Source of the DNA: Tsukamurella ocularis
GTDB taxonomy: Bacteria; Actinomycetota; Actinomycetes; Mycobacteriales; Mycobacteriaceae
Direction: 5' to 3'
Assembly (NCBI RefSeq): GCF_024807615.1
Contig: NZ_JANUCJ010000003.1
Location: 868,001 to 932,000 of the forward strand
DNA: 64,000 bases
Position 1 is the first letter of the stretch. The number at the start of each line of letters is the position of its first letter. The notes below the pieces were generated by a model, which saw nothing but the letters and a program-made list of their open reading frames with translations, was not told the origin of the DNA and did no database searches. Of this stretch, positions 44,296 through 55,000 are shown piece by piece. Made by a program: the position numbers and the translations under genes.

Positions 44296-47200
44296 TCATC
44301 CCCAAACCTCGTCGTCTGCCTCCGCTTCGTCCCTGCGTACGCCGTTCCAGGCCACCTGGACGATGTCCGACGGGGCCCCACGTCCGGGGTGGAATCGGCC
44401 CCGGCCAGGGATGCCGAAGCGTTGCCCACGCTCACCTGCGATGTTCACGTTGAACTTGTCCGCGGACAGGGCCAGCGCCATCGGGCTGTGGGTATCGAGG
44501 TACTGGATCAAGGGATCCGAACTGGCCTTGTACAGGTACTCCGCGTCGTTGAGCACCACGATCACGTGGAAGCCGCGAATGACACCGTCGTTCATCAGCT
44601 TCGCGGTCTGGGTGATCGGGTTGGTCCGATCCCCGCGCGCGACGACCGCGTCGTAGTCGTCGATGATGAGGAAGACCTCGGGACCGGTCCACCAGTCGCG
44701 GCGTGCGAGCGCCGAGCTGTCAGCGGCGTCCGGCACCTTGCGATAGGTCACCTTCTCGGGGTCCGTCTCACCCTCGCCCATCCAGTCCACGAGCTTGTCC
44801 TGCCAGCGACGCAGGAAATCGTAGAGGTCGGAGCCGTGCAGCCCGAGGTTCTTCGGGTTGGGCGCGAAGGCGCCGCGGTGCACCCGCTTGGGATCGAGGA
44901 GGGCGATCGCACCGTCGTCGATCGTCGGGTACCGGCGGCTGATCGCCTCGATGAGGGTGTGCACGAAGGCAGACCGTCCGGAGCCGCTCTCGCCGACCAC
45001 GTACATGTGCGCCTCGCGGCCGAAGTCCGCGACGGCGGGGCCGGCGTCGGTCTCCCGGACACCGAAGGGCAGCCGGACGCGCTCGCGCGCGCTCGCCTCG
45101 GCGGGGAGCACCGAGAACAGGTCCCTCTGCAGGACCACCTCAGGCAGCGCCAGCAGTTTCGGCGCCTCGGCGCCGGAGGTGTTGGCGCGGCGGATCCGGT
45201 CCACGATCTCCTCGATGCCGTCGCTGAGCGTCTCCGGCGAGGCATCCCCGTCGGCGCGGGGCAGCGCAACGAGGGCGAGCAGCTCCCGGTCGGTGGTGAT
45301 CACGTGGCCGGCCTTGTCGGGCACCGCCTTGTTCCGCTGCGAGTTCACGACGGACATGTCGTAGCTGGCGGTGGAGACGCGGCCCTCGATGATCGTGTGC
45401 ATGTGGCTCGCGAGGCCCCGGAGCACGGTGTTGCGGGCCGTGGTGATGACGAAATGGATGCCGTAGTTGAGGGCGCCCGAGGCGAGCGCCTCGAGCACTG
45501 CCACCTTGTCTTCGAAGACCCCGCCCTCGGTGACGGCGGCATCGAAGCCGTCGATCACGATGAAGACGTCCCCGAAGGCGTCCTCGGCGATCACCTCAGC
45601 CCCGGGGTCGCTACGCAGCCGCCGGTACTCCGCCATCGAGTTGACGCGGTACTTGCGGAAGAGTTTGACGCGCTGGTCGATCAGATCGGACATCTGGGAG
45701 ACGATCCGGTTGATCGCGTCCTCCTCGGACCGCGTCGCGATCCGGGAGACGTGCGGCAGGTCCTCAAGACGCATCCAGCCGCCGCCCGTGTAGTCGACGA
45801 CGAAGAACTGCACCTGCTCGGGCGAGTGGGTCAGCGCGAGGGAGGTCACCAGCGTCATCGCGGCGGTGGTCTTGCCCTTCTGCGGCGCGCCGTAGATGAG
45901 CACGTTTCCCTGGCCGCCCGACAGATCCAGCTCCCACACCGGCTGCTGGTGCTTGGCCGGGTCGTCGAAGACACCGAAGGGCGTCTTCAAGGTCGCGGGG
46001 GTGCTGACCTTGGGCGCCACCCACTCCTCGGCCCCGAGCGACGGTGCCAGGATGTCCAGGGTGGTGGAGGTGAGCTCGGGGAGCCACGGCTTGTACGCGG
46101 GCCGCGCAGGAGCCGTGGTGAGCAACTCCTTGACGACCGTGAAGACCGTCGGCGCGGCGAGCAACTCCTCCTCGGTGCGCACGATCTCGTCGTCCACGGC
46201 GATCTCGACCTCGAGGTCCGGGATGTCCACCCGGCGCGCGGTGAAGCCGCGGGAGGAGAGGTCGTCGGCGGTGGGCTGCACGATCTCCCGCACGACGGGC
46301 TCGGGCGCCGCCTCGGGCGCGAAGTAGGGCTTGCCCGTGAATCCCGCGTAGAACCGGATCAGGTCGTCCTCGTGGAGCGTCTTGATGAGGCCGTTGCCGG
46401 GCTTGCCGGGCAGGTTCTTGGCGTCGGGGACGCCGATCACCGCGCGCGAGTCTCCGGCGGTGCCGGTGCGAAGGGCGATGTGGTAGTGGATGTTCGACTC
46501 GAGGCCGCGCGAGCGGGCCATCTCCGCGTTCTGCGAGGCGAGCAGCAGGTGTACGCCCACGGACCGGCCGACGCGGCCGATCTGGCTGAAGATGTTCACG
46601 AATTCGGGCTTGGCCTCGAGGAGCTCGGTGTACTCGTCGATGAGCACGAGCAGGGCCGGCATGGGCTCGAGGTCCGGGCAGTGACCGGACTCGCGGGCCT
46701 TCTCGTACTCGGTCAGACCGATGATGTTGAAGGACGGGTAGCGCGCGGCGGCGCTGTCGAAGAGCTGCTGGCGCCGCTTGAGTTCACCGGTGATGACCTC
46801 CATCATGCGGTCGACCATGCTCTCGGACTTCTCGAGGTTGGTGACCACCGCGGCGACGTGCGGGATGTCCTCCATGCCCTGATAGGTCGCGCCGCCCTTG
46901 AAGTCGACGAGCAGCAGGTTGAGCATCGACGGCGGGTGGAACAGGCAGGCGTCGAGGACCAGACAGCGGAGGAACTCCGACTTGCCGGAGCCCGAGGTGC
47001 CGATCATCTCTCCGTGCGGGCCGGTGCCGCCCTGGCTGGCCTCGCGCATGTTGAGGAAGATGCGCGTGCCGTCCGGACCGAAGCCGATCGGGAAGTTGAG
47101 ACGGCGCGGATCGTCGAACCGCTTGATCCGCTGCCAGAAGTCGACCACCTCGATCGCGCCGGGATCGTCGACCTGCACCAGGTTGGCCCAGTCGCGGCCG

Positions 47201-48516
47201 GTGTCCTGACGCTCCTTCGACAGCAGCGAGGCGGTGGTCTCGAGCTCCCACCGAGCGAGCTTGCGCGCGTTGGTGTGCGCGTCGACGAGGTCGAGGTAAT
47301 CGGCACGCGCGATCTCCTTGGGCGCCTCCAGCGGGAGGTCCGAGTCCCACCGGGTCACGATGCCCGCGGAATCCACCTCGAGCAGCACGGCGTGCGGGAA
47401 CGAGTCGATCACGCCGTCCGGCGGCGACATGAGGACGAACGTGACGTCGGCCAGCGAGGCGATCGCCTGATCGGTCATCCGTGCGCGCTCGGCGGATTCC
47501 ACGATCACCACGGTGTGCCGGGTGCGCCCGGTCATCTCGGACTCGGTGGTGAAGGGTCGGGAGTAGTCGACGATGCGGTCCGCCTCGGCGGCCGGCGGTT
47601 CGTCGCCGCCGGCGAGTTCTTCGAGGAGGTCGGTCCAGTTGCCGTAGATCATCCGGCGCGATCCGAGTGCGTCGATCAGCGACGGATGCTGTGCCTGCGG
47701 AAGCCATTTCAGGTACTCCCAGCGGCCGCCGTCGGGAGTGTCTACCACCACGGCGAAGCGCAGCCGGTCGGGGCCGTGCGTGATCGCGAGGTGGTTCAGC
47801 ATCGCGCGCACCATGCCGGCCGACCGCTCCGGATCGCCACCCACGCCCAGCACGGGAACGGTGCGCAAGGTGAAGGCCAGCGGCATGTCCGCGATGGTCG
47901 AGTGGGTGTGCAAGAACTTCACGGTCTCGATCCACTGCACGGGGTCGAGGAACTCCCCCTCGGGCGCCTCGGGCGTGAGCAGCTTGGCCTTCGGCACGAT
48001 GCGGCCGCGGCCGTAGCGGGCCGCGGTGAACCTGGTCTTACGCTCGGCGTCGCCGCCGTTCACCTCCCACATCCGCTCGGTGCCGATGAGCGACGCCGCC
48101 ACGGCCGGATCGGGGTAGGCGTGGGCCAGGGCGTCGAAGTAGTTGCGGCCCCGGGAGAGCGCCTTCTCACGCGAGGTGCCTATCGAGCGGCTGGCCTGCT
48201 TGCGGTCGTGCAGCAGCTGCGCCTTCGATTTGTTGCCGCTGCCGCCGGGGCCCCCGCCCATGTAGGCGAACATGCCGAACAGCAGCATCATCGGCATGAG
48301 CAGCATGACCGGGTTGAAGCCGCGATTCATGCGGATCATCATGAACAGCATGCCGAGCACGGCGACCACCATGATGACCGGCATCATCACCGTGCGCCAC
48401 TTGCCGGGTGGGTCGACCTCGTCGATGGTGTCCGGGGTGCGGACCTCCACCTCCTTCTTGACGACCCGGGGCTCCTTCTTCGGGTGGAGCGGGGGCTCGA
48501 AGACCTGCCTACTCAC
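44296..48516 (-). CDS. eccC: ESX type VII secretion motor ATPase EccC (undivided)
   Basis: 1406 aa FtsK/SpoIIIE-type motor that recognises substrates and drives export. Two N-terminal membrane helices (about 43-86) are followed by three ATPase domains. The first is intact, with Lys512 in GTSGSGKSE and Walker B LLVDFKGGA. The second has Lys882 in GAPQKGKTT. The third carries Arg1181 in place of lysine (GESGSGRSA). Degenerate second and third domains are common in EccC. It is one polypeptide, as in ESX-3 and ESX-5, not split as in ESX-1. The GTG overlaps the eccB stop by one base. Confidence 0.95.
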   Translation of the reverse strand: MSRQVFEPPLHPKKEPRVVKKEVEVRTPDTIDEVDPPGKWRTVMMPVIMVVAVLGMLFMMIRMNRGFNPVMLLMPMMLLFGMFAYMGGGPGGSGNKSKAQLLHDRKQASRSIGTSREKALSRGRNYFDALAHAYPDPAVAASLIGTERMWEVNGGDAERKTRFTAARYGRGRIVPKAKLLTPEAPEGEFLDPVQWIETVKFLHTHSTIADMPLAFTLRTVPVLGVGGDPERSAGMVRAMLNHLAITHGPDRLRFAVVVDTPDGGRWEYLKWLPQAQHPSLIDALGSRRMIYGNWTDLLEELAGGDEPPAAEADRIVDYSRPFTTESEMTGRTRHTVVIVESAERARMTDQAIASLADVTFVLMSPPDGVIDSFPHAVLLEVDSAGIVTRWDSDLPLEAPKEIARADYLDLVDAHTNARKLARWELETTASLLSKERQDTGRDWANLVQVDDPGAIEVVDFWQRIKRFDDPRRLNFPIGFGPDGTRIFLNMREASQGGTGPHGEMIGTSGSGKSEFLRCLVLDACLFHPPSMLNLLLVDFKGGATYQGMEDIPHVAAVVTNLEKSESMVDRMMEVITGELKRRQQLFDSAAARYPSFNIIGLTEYEKARESGHCPDLEPMPALLVLIDEYTELLEAKPEFVNIFSQIGRVGRSVGVHLLLASQNAEMARSRGLESNIHYHIALRTGTAGDSRAVIGVPDAKNLPGKPGNGLIKTLHEDDLIRFYAGFTGKPYFAPEAAPEPVVREIVQPTADDLSSRGFTARRVDIPDLEVEIAVDDEIVRTEEELLAAPTVFTVVKELLTTAPARPAYKPWLPELTSTTLDILAPSLGAEEWVAPKVSTPATLKTPFGVFDDPAKHQQPVWELDLSGGQGNVLIYGAPQKGKTTAAMTLVTSLALTHSPEQVQFFVVDYTGGGWMRLEDLPHVSRIATRSEEDAINRIVSQMSDLIDQRVKLFRKYRVNSMAEYRRLRSDPGAEVIAEDAFGDVFIVIDGFDAAVTEGGVFEDKVAVLEALASGALNYGIHFVITTARNTVLRGLASHMHTIIEGRVSTASYDMSVVNSQRNKAVPDKAGHVITTDRELLALVALPRADGDASPETLSDGIEEIVDRIRRANTSGAEAPKLLALPEVVLQRDLFSVLPAEASARERVRLPFGVRETDAGPAVADFGREAHMYVVGESGSGRSAFVHTLIEAISRRYPTIDDGAIALLDPKRVHRGAFAPNPKNLGLHGSDLYDFLRRWQDKLVDWMGEGETDPEKVTYRKVPDAADSSALARRDWWTGPEVFLIIDDYDAVVARGDRTNPITQTAKLMNDGVIRGFHVIVVLNDAEYLYKASSDPLIQYLDTHSPMALALSADKFNVNIAGERGQRFGIPGRGRFHPGRGAPSDIVQVAWNGVRRDEAEADDEVWG

Positions 48517-50114
48517 TACTTCCCCTTCGGGTCGAACTTCGCGACGACGGGGTCCTGTGCGCCACCGTCGTGCTTGATGGACGCGCTCGCCTGCGAGAGC
48601 GTGGGGCCCTGCGCGAACAGGCTGATGATCGTCCACGGCGCGGGCACCGGGTTGCTCAGGCCCAGTGCCTTCGCGGACGAGCCCGGGTCGTTCGAGCCCT
48701 GATCATCGATGCCGTACCGGATGCCGGTGTCCGCGATCCAGAACTCGCCGCTGTGCTCGCGCGAGTCCTTGGCGGAGCCGGTGGCGTAGACGTACCGTCC
48801 GCTGTTCGCCGGCAGGTACACGTCGTCGGCGATGGTGCCCGCCGAGCCGGGTGCGCCGATCAACGCGATCCGGGCGGCGCTCTGCTGGGAGGTCAGCGGC
48901 AGCGTCCCGGCGACCAGGACCTTCTGCTCCGCGGTCGGCGCATCCCCGTCGTGCGACCAGGTCATACAGGTCACGGGATCGCTCGTCGCGTCCTCGATCC
49001 GTACCTTGCCCGTCGGGAAGTGGTCGACGGCAATCCGCCCGCCCACCTTGGGCCACTGGTTCGCCTTCGACGCCTCGGTCTCGACGACGCCGCTCTTGAC
49101 GGGCGAGACGGTCTGCAGGACCGCCGCCGCGGTCTGGCTGACCTGCTGGATGCCGTCGGCGGCCACGACGTAGTAGGTCCACCCGCCGTCGACGGTGGCG
49201 ACACGCAGCGTAGTGCCGACGAGTAGCTTCTCGGTGTTTGGGAAACGCACTGGCTTACCGAGATCCGTGATCTGCGGGACGTCGATCGGTTCCCGCGCCG
49301 CGAGCGCGTTGAACAGGCCGGGCGACATCGGGATGACGCGCTGGCCGATGCCGATGCCCAGCGCCTCGCGGATCGCGGAATTGCCGAGGTCGAGCCGCGA
49401 GCGGGCCACGATCCCGTCGTCGGAGTAGACGAGCCAGGTCTGGTTGTCGAAGGCGACGACGCGGGCGCGGTCGCCGGTCAGCTCGTCGGTGCCGTCGGCG
49501 GGCGCGAGGGCGCCGCCGATGATCGTGACCTTGACCGCGGAGGTGGCAGTGGTCGGCAGCCCCGTCGACGGGTCGAGCGGCACGGCCGAGCCGGTGGCCG
49601 TGCTGTCGCAGACTGCCCACTGCGATATCCGACTGGTCGAATTGCGGATCACGGTGGGGGCGTACGGGATGCCCACCATCGGGCCGCGAGGCAGCTTCTC
49701 GATCTCCGCTGACTTCGCCAGCACAGGCTTGGCGGGCGAGCCGATGATGAGCTGGCCTGAGACCACGTTGGGGATCGGGCTGAGCGCGTCGCCGACCTTG
49801 ACGTACAGCGCGCCGGTCTGGCTGTCCTGGATGATCTCGCCGTCACCGACCTTGCCCGCGGGGAAGATCACGGCGCCGATCACGCAGCCGAGGACGACGA
49901 CCAGACCGACGGCGAGCGCCATGTACAGGGGCGAGCCCTGGAACTTCTTGACGTCGTCGATCCAGCGCGTGTCACGGCGCACCAGCGCCTCCTCGTTGCG
50001 CCGCTGCAGGTAGGCCTCGCCCGATTTCTGGTACTTCGAGGTCAGTCGGAACCCTCGGACCCGCTCCTGCAGGCCCGATTTCGGGTTCGACGGATCCGGA
50101 GTGATCTCAGCCAT
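48516..50114 (-). CDS. eccB: ESX type VII secretion component EccB
   Basis: 532 aa. A short cytoplasmic N-terminus with the conserved SKYQKSGEAYLQRRNEEALV-type segment, one membrane helix (about 63-85) and a large periplasmic domain made of R1-R4 repeats, with paired cysteines (WAVCDSTATG and VTCMTW). EccB forms the periplasmic face of the ESX pore. Start ATG 50114 overlaps the end of eccA by eight bases. It appears intact. Confidence 0.94.
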   Translation of the reverse strand: MAEITPDPSNPKSGLQERVRGFRLTSKYQKSGEAYLQRRNEEALVRRDTRWIDDVKKFQGSPLYMALAVGLVVVLGCVIGAVIFPAGKVGDGEIIQDSQTGALYVKVGDALSPIPNVVSGQLIIGSPAKPVLAKSAEIEKLPRGPMVGIPYAPTVIRNSTSRISQWAVCDSTATGSAVPLDPSTGLPTTATSAVKVTIIGGALAPADGTDELTGDRARVVAFDNQTWLVYSDDGIVARSRLDLGNSAIREALGIGIGQRVIPMSPGLFNALAAREPIDVPQITDLGKPVRFPNTEKLLVGTTLRVATVDGGWTYYVVAADGIQQVSQTAAAVLQTVSPVKSGVVETEASKANQWPKVGGRIAVDHFPTGKVRIEDATSDPVTCMTWSHDGDAPTAEQKVLVAGTLPLTSQQSAARIALIGAPGSAGTIADDVYLPANSGRYVYATGSAKDSREHSGEFWIADTGIRYGIDDQGSNDPGSSAKALGLSNPVPAPWTIISLFAQGPTLSQASASIKHDGGAQDPVVAKFDPKGK

Positions 50115-52041
50115 TCGATTCCTCGTGCCAGCTCGTCTCCAAGAGATGCCATTGCGACCACGGGAAGTTCGGCGACACCCGCAGAGTCTCCTCGTAGGCC
50201 AGGCGCACGTCCTCGAACTCGAGCGTGCGCAGCAGCGTCCGCTTCTCCTCCGACGGGAGCGCCGACCGGTCGATCGCGCTGACCCGGAAGTCGCGGAAGC
50301 CCCGCGCGGAAGAGATCACGGTGCGCACGAAGCGGGCGTTCGACATCAGGTCGATGCCGGAACACAGGCGGCCCTTGAGATCGAGGGCGCTGACCTCGGC
50401 GAGCCGCTTGTTGTGCTCCTCCAGGTATCCGCGCACGCCGGCGCCGAGGTTCTCCCCGCTCTTGGCCGCGACAGACTCGGCGATCTCCACCAGCTCCTCC
50501 GCCGTGAACGAGCTGAACGAGATCCGCGTCGGGAAGCGCAGCGGGAGGCCGGCGTTCACCTGGAGCAGGCGGTTCATGTCATCGTCGTAACCCGCGAGCA
50601 CCACGACCACCTTGTCACGCAGAGGCTTATCGCCCTCGTTCTCGATCCGGGCCAGCAGCGCCTCGAGCGCCTCGCGGCCGAAACGGGAGGCCTGATCCTC
50701 GCCGTCTCCGGCGACGAGGCCGTACGCCTCATCGAGGAAGAACAGGCCACCGCGAGACTCGTCGACGAGCTTGTTGGTGCGGATGCCTGCCTGGCCCACG
50801 TAGCCCGTCATCATGTCGCTGGGTTGATGCTCGTAGACCTCGGGCTTGGCGATCACGCCCAGGCCGTAGTACAGCTTTGCGAGGATCCGCACGCCCGTCG
50901 TCTTACCGGTGCCCGGCGGACCGGTGATGATCGCGGAGAGACGCATCTCCTCCTCGCTGTACTCCTCACCGAGCTCCTCGCTGAGTTCCTTGCGCTCGCG
51001 GTCCATCTCGACCTTCGAGGCGAGGCGGCGGATCTGCGACTTCACATCCGGACTGCCGACGAGGGCGTCGAGCTCGCGCCACGCGTCGGCGAGGACCACG
51101 TCGCGCTGCCGGTCGAGGCTCTCCTGCTCGATCTCCTGCGCCGTCGTTCCCGTGGTCGGGTCCCACGGATCGGTGCGGGTGTTCATCGACTGCGCGGTGA
51201 CCACCTCGAGGGAGCCGCCCGCGGCAGCGTGGTCGAGGTCCGGGCGCGAGGAGATCCAGGCGCGGGCGTCACGCAGCAGCTTGGCGGCGCCGTCCTCGTC
51301 TCCCGTCGCCCGGAGCGCATAGGCCTGGGTCACCAAGAGGCTCGCCTGCACCAGTTTGAAGTCTTCCGAGGCGAGCGCGGTCTTGGTCGCGGAGAGCGCT
51401 TGGTGGGCGTCGCCCGTGCCGACGAGGGCGCGCGCGGTCAGCGCGGTGACACCGAGCTGCCAGAAGCGGACGGCACCGTCGGACTCGGCGGACACCCAGA
51501 GGGGCTCGCGGCTGTCGGCCACCGTCGAGAGCACCTCGGGCCAGCGACACGCGAGACCGAGCAGGCAGATCCACAGGTAACGCAGGTAGTTCCGCTGAGC
51601 AGGCGAGTCCGCACTCACCTCGCGCTGTAGCCTCGTCAGTTCCTCGGCGGCCTCGGTAAGCAGGCCGGCCTGCGCCAGGATCACCGCGGCGCCCGCGCGC
51701 GCGTAGATCACGTCGGTGACGGGCATGCCCAGCTCGACGACCCCCATCTGCACGGGGATCTTCAGTCCGAGAGCGCCTTCGGCGGGGTCGACGACCATTC
51801 CGTTTCGGCGCAGTTCTACGCCGAAGTTGCGGGCCGAGTTCAGCAGTCCGCGGGCCGCAGCGGGGTCGCTGAGCTGCGATCGGTCGACGGCCATCAAGCC
51901 GATCCACGCATCGCACATCGTGGGGTCGGCCTCGACGGCAAGGCGGAAGGCCTGGGCCGGTTCGCGGGTGTCGGTTCGGGCCGCGAGCGATCGCAGCCCG
52001 AGCGAGAAGTACCGCTGGGCAGTGGGATTGGAGGTCGTCAT
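50107..52041 (-). CDS. eccA: ESX type VII secretion AAA+ ATPase EccA
   Basis: 644 aa cytoplasmic. An N-terminal TPR-like helical domain (1-290) is followed by a CbxX/CfqX-type AAA+ domain with Walker A GPPGTGKTT (Lys380) and Walker B GGLFFLDEAYGL. EccA is thought to separate substrates such as PE-PPE dimers from EspG before export. Its presence is typical of ESX-1, -2, -3 and -5 and absent from ESX-4, so this is a PE/PPE-type system. ATGA overlap with the upstream accessory gene. Confidence 0.94.
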   Translation of the reverse strand: MTTSNPTAQRYFSLGLRSLAARTDTREPAQAFRLAVEADPTMCDAWIGLMAVDRSQLSDPAAARGLLNSARNFGVELRRNGMVVDPAEGALGLKIPVQMGVVELGMPVTDVIYARAGAAVILAQAGLLTEAAEELTRLQREVSADSPAQRNYLRYLWICLLGLACRWPEVLSTVADSREPLWVSAESDGAVRFWQLGVTALTARALVGTGDAHQALSATKTALASEDFKLVQASLLVTQAYALRATGDEDGAAKLLRDARAWISSRPDLDHAAAGGSLEVVTAQSMNTRTDPWDPTTGTTAQEIEQESLDRQRDVVLADAWRELDALVGSPDVKSQIRRLASKVEMDRERKELSEELGEEYSEEEMRLSAIITGPPGTGKTTGVRILAKLYYGLGVIAKPEVYEHQPSDMMTGYVGQAGIRTNKLVDESRGGLFFLDEAYGLVAGDGEDQASRFGREALEALLARIENEGDKPLRDKVVVVLAGYDDDMNRLLQVNAGLPLRFPTRISFSSFTAEELVEIAESVAAKSGENLGAGVRGYLEEHNKRLAEVSALDLKGRLCSGIDLMSNARFVRTVISSARGFRDFRVSAIDRSALPSEEKRTLLRTLEFEDVRLAYEETLRVSPNFPWSQWHLLETSWHEESNG

Positions 52042-55000
52042 CGTGCTTGTTCGGAGTCCTGATCCTGGCTCGAGAGGAACCGTGCGTAGGTCCAGGCGTA
52101 CACCGCCGACTCGATGTCGTGGTACGCCGCGGCGAGGGTCGCGACGAGGATCGCCCGCTCCAGCATCCGGTCGCGCAGGCGCGCCGCGTCCGGCGCGGGC
52201 GCCGTGAGGTCCTCGGCCGAGGCCGGCGTCCGGTCCAGGACCAGCGCATCGCCGAGAGCACGCTCGTCGGCGTGCAGCTGCTCGAGGACCGCGGGCGGGA
52301 CGTCGTCGCGCTCATCGAGGAAGCAGCGGGCGTCGATGCGGGCGGCCTCGATCCCGATCGCGTGCTCGGGCGCGATCGGCTGCGTCTCCAGGTCCCGGAT
52401 CAACGCCCGTGCCTGCCGCTCGGCCTGCTCGCGATCGAGCGACCGGATGTGCTGCAGGCGAGCAGGTGAGACGGTGGCCTCGAACCGGCTGCGACCACCG
52501 GGGAGCACCGCGCCGGGCCGGAGCACGCCGACGACGTTCTCCTCGCCCACGACCTCGGCGTACGCGCGGCTCGGGTGCGTGGTCGCGACCGCGGTGAGCG
52601 TGTAGCCGTCCTGCTCGGCGTACTCGATGAGCTGGCGCACCGGGTCGTCGATCGACGCCCAGCGGTAGCCCGCCGGCATGTTCCAGAGCACACGGACACC
52701 AGCGGGGATCACGACTCCGGGCGGCAGCCAACCCGCGTCCGACGTGGTGACGGCCATGATCGTCTCCGCGTCCTTGACCAGAAGACCTGCGGCCCAGTGC
52801 AGTCCCGACTCGGGAGTGTGCGGGCCGCCGCGCAGCGACCCCAGGATGGACGCGACCGCGTCGTGCACCTGTTGCACGACCGGCGATACCTTCTCCCGCA
52901 GCACCAGCGGCTCTATACGGCCGAGGATGGCAGGTCCGGTAGCGAGCACCGGAGCGGGCTTGGCGGGTGCCGTGAGCTCCTCCGCCTGCTCCTCCCCGAG
53001 CGCGGAACGGGTGGGCTCCGCGGGTGTCGCGGACTCGCCCTCCGGGGGCACGACGGGGTCCTTCGCCGCCACGAACGCGGCGGGCGCCCTGCGGGCGGGT
53101 TCGACCTTGGTGGCGTTCGCAGCCTTGAGCAGGTCCGAGAACTTGACGGGACCGGACTTCCGCACCGGCCTCGCCGCCGCAGCAGCGAGTGACCCGACCG
53201 GATCGGCGGGCGCCGCAGCCTCCTCGGCGGGCGCGGCTTCCTCCGGTGCGGCCGCGACCGGCACGGCCCTGGAGCTTCCGCCGTCGTCCTGCTGCTGCTC
53301 ACTGACGGTGTCGCCCGTCGCGACGGAGCCCTCCTCCGGGCCCTCGCCGACGGCCTCGTCGGTGTCCGCCTCGTCGGCGCCGGTCTCGTCGGTGTCTGCT
53401 TCGTCGACGTCAGCCTCGCCGGCGTCGGCCTCGTCGGCCTCGCCGGCCTCGTCGGCGTCGTCGGCGTCGTCGGTGCCGGCCTCGTCGATGCCGGCCTCGT
53501 CGGTGTCCGCCTCGTCGGCGCCGGTCTCGTCGGTGTCTGCTTCGTCGACGTCAGCCTCGCCGGCGTCGGCCTCGTCGGCCTCGCCGGCCTCGTCGGCGTC
53601 GTCGGCGTCGTCGGTGCCGGCCTCGTCGATGCCGGCCTCGTCGGCGTCCGCCTCGTCGATGCCGGCCTCGTCGGTGTCCGCCTCGTCGGTGTCGGCCTCG
53701 TCGGCGTCAGCCTCGTCACCGGCCGGGCCCTCGTCGGTGCGGTCATCGATGTCCGGCTCGACGTCGGCGATCACGTCTTCGTCCTGCTCTTCCGACGCCA
53801 AGAGGTCGTCCGCCTCGGCGTCCAGCTCGTCGGCGAAGTCGACTTCGGCATCAGCCGCCGCATCGCCCTCCTCCAGGGCACTGTCGTCGAGGTCGTCGAG
53901 GTCGTCCGCACCGGGATCGTCGGCATTGTTGAGCTCGCCTGCGAGGGGATCGTCGGCATCGGTTGTCTCGGGGGGAGCGTCGCCACCACCACCGGGAACG
54001 CGTCCGAACGAGAGGAAGTCGCCGTCCATCGCATCGGCACGGGTGTCCTCGTGTTCGGGCAGCGGGCCGTCGATCGCCCCGGACAGTGTCATCGGGGTGC
54101 CGACACCGGCACCCAGGGCCTCGCTCGCTTCGCTGGCCACGATCTCGGCGGGCGTTGCAGGGAGGGGCAGGAACTGGGTCGGCGCGACGACGGGGATCGG
54201 ACCGCTACTGGGCCCCTGCACGGCGCTCTCGCCCGCACCGGGCGTGCGACCGAGCGCTAGGAAACCGTTGACCAGGGGCTGCGGCACGACGGGGACCGCA
54301 GCATCGCCAGCGGACACGCTCGCCGACGGTGCAGGCCCCAGGCCGAGGAAGCCGTTCGCGATCACCGGCGCATCGATGTCGGCGGACTCCTCGATCCCCT
54401 CCTCAAGAGGCGCAGCCAGCAGGGCGGCGTCCTCGACCGGGTTCTCCACGACGGGCTCTCCGGCGATGGCCTCGTCCGGAACGGACGCCGTGGCCCCGGC
54501 GTGGGGAACTGCCCCCGTGGGAGTGCGGCCGAAGGACATGAATCCGGGGTCCATCGTGGCCTCGTCGCCGGAGTCGGCGAAGGCATCCAGCGCTGCGGCC
54601 GCGGCGTTGTTCGGGGCTGCAACCTCACGCTCGGCGGACACCTGGCCGTGTGCGGATTCATGACCGTTCGTCCCAGCGTGACCGTTGACGGCCCCCAGTC
54701 CGTTGACCGCCTCGTGACCGTTCGCGACCTCGTGGCCCGTGGCAGCGTCGTGACCGTTCGCGACCTCATGACCGTTCGCGACGGCAAGGCTGTCCTGGCC
54801 GGCTCGGGTGTTGCGGATCGCGTACCCGCTGCGGGCGTGTCCGTTCCGGGCGACACGGCCGTTGCGCTCTGTGGCCTCCGCGCTGGCGCCGGGTACCCGG
54901 CCGAAGGCCATGAACCCGCTGACCAGGGCGGCCGCGGGCTTCTTCGTCGAACTCGTGGTCTCCGGCGTGACCATCTTTTCGGCCACCTCAGCGGCCCGTG

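Noticed and set aside
44974-44976. Arg1181 replacing the Walker A lysine in the third EccC ATPase domain
   Set aside because: Real, but degenerate second or third domains are usual in EccC proteins, so not reported as a novelty.
48516-48636. N-terminal extension of eccC by 40 codons
   Set aside because: It overlaps eccB out of frame; the GTG at 48516, overlapping the eccB stop, gives the normal EccC N-terminus.
44242-48702. 1486-codon open frame on the plus strand
   Set aside because: Exactly antisense to eccC; His/Arg/Gln/Val-rich without domains. It is an effect of high GC in the third codon position of eccC.
53340-53760. CRISPR-like short repeats
   Set aside because: The repeats are in frame, lack spacers of constant length and encode an acidic segment; there are no cas genes.
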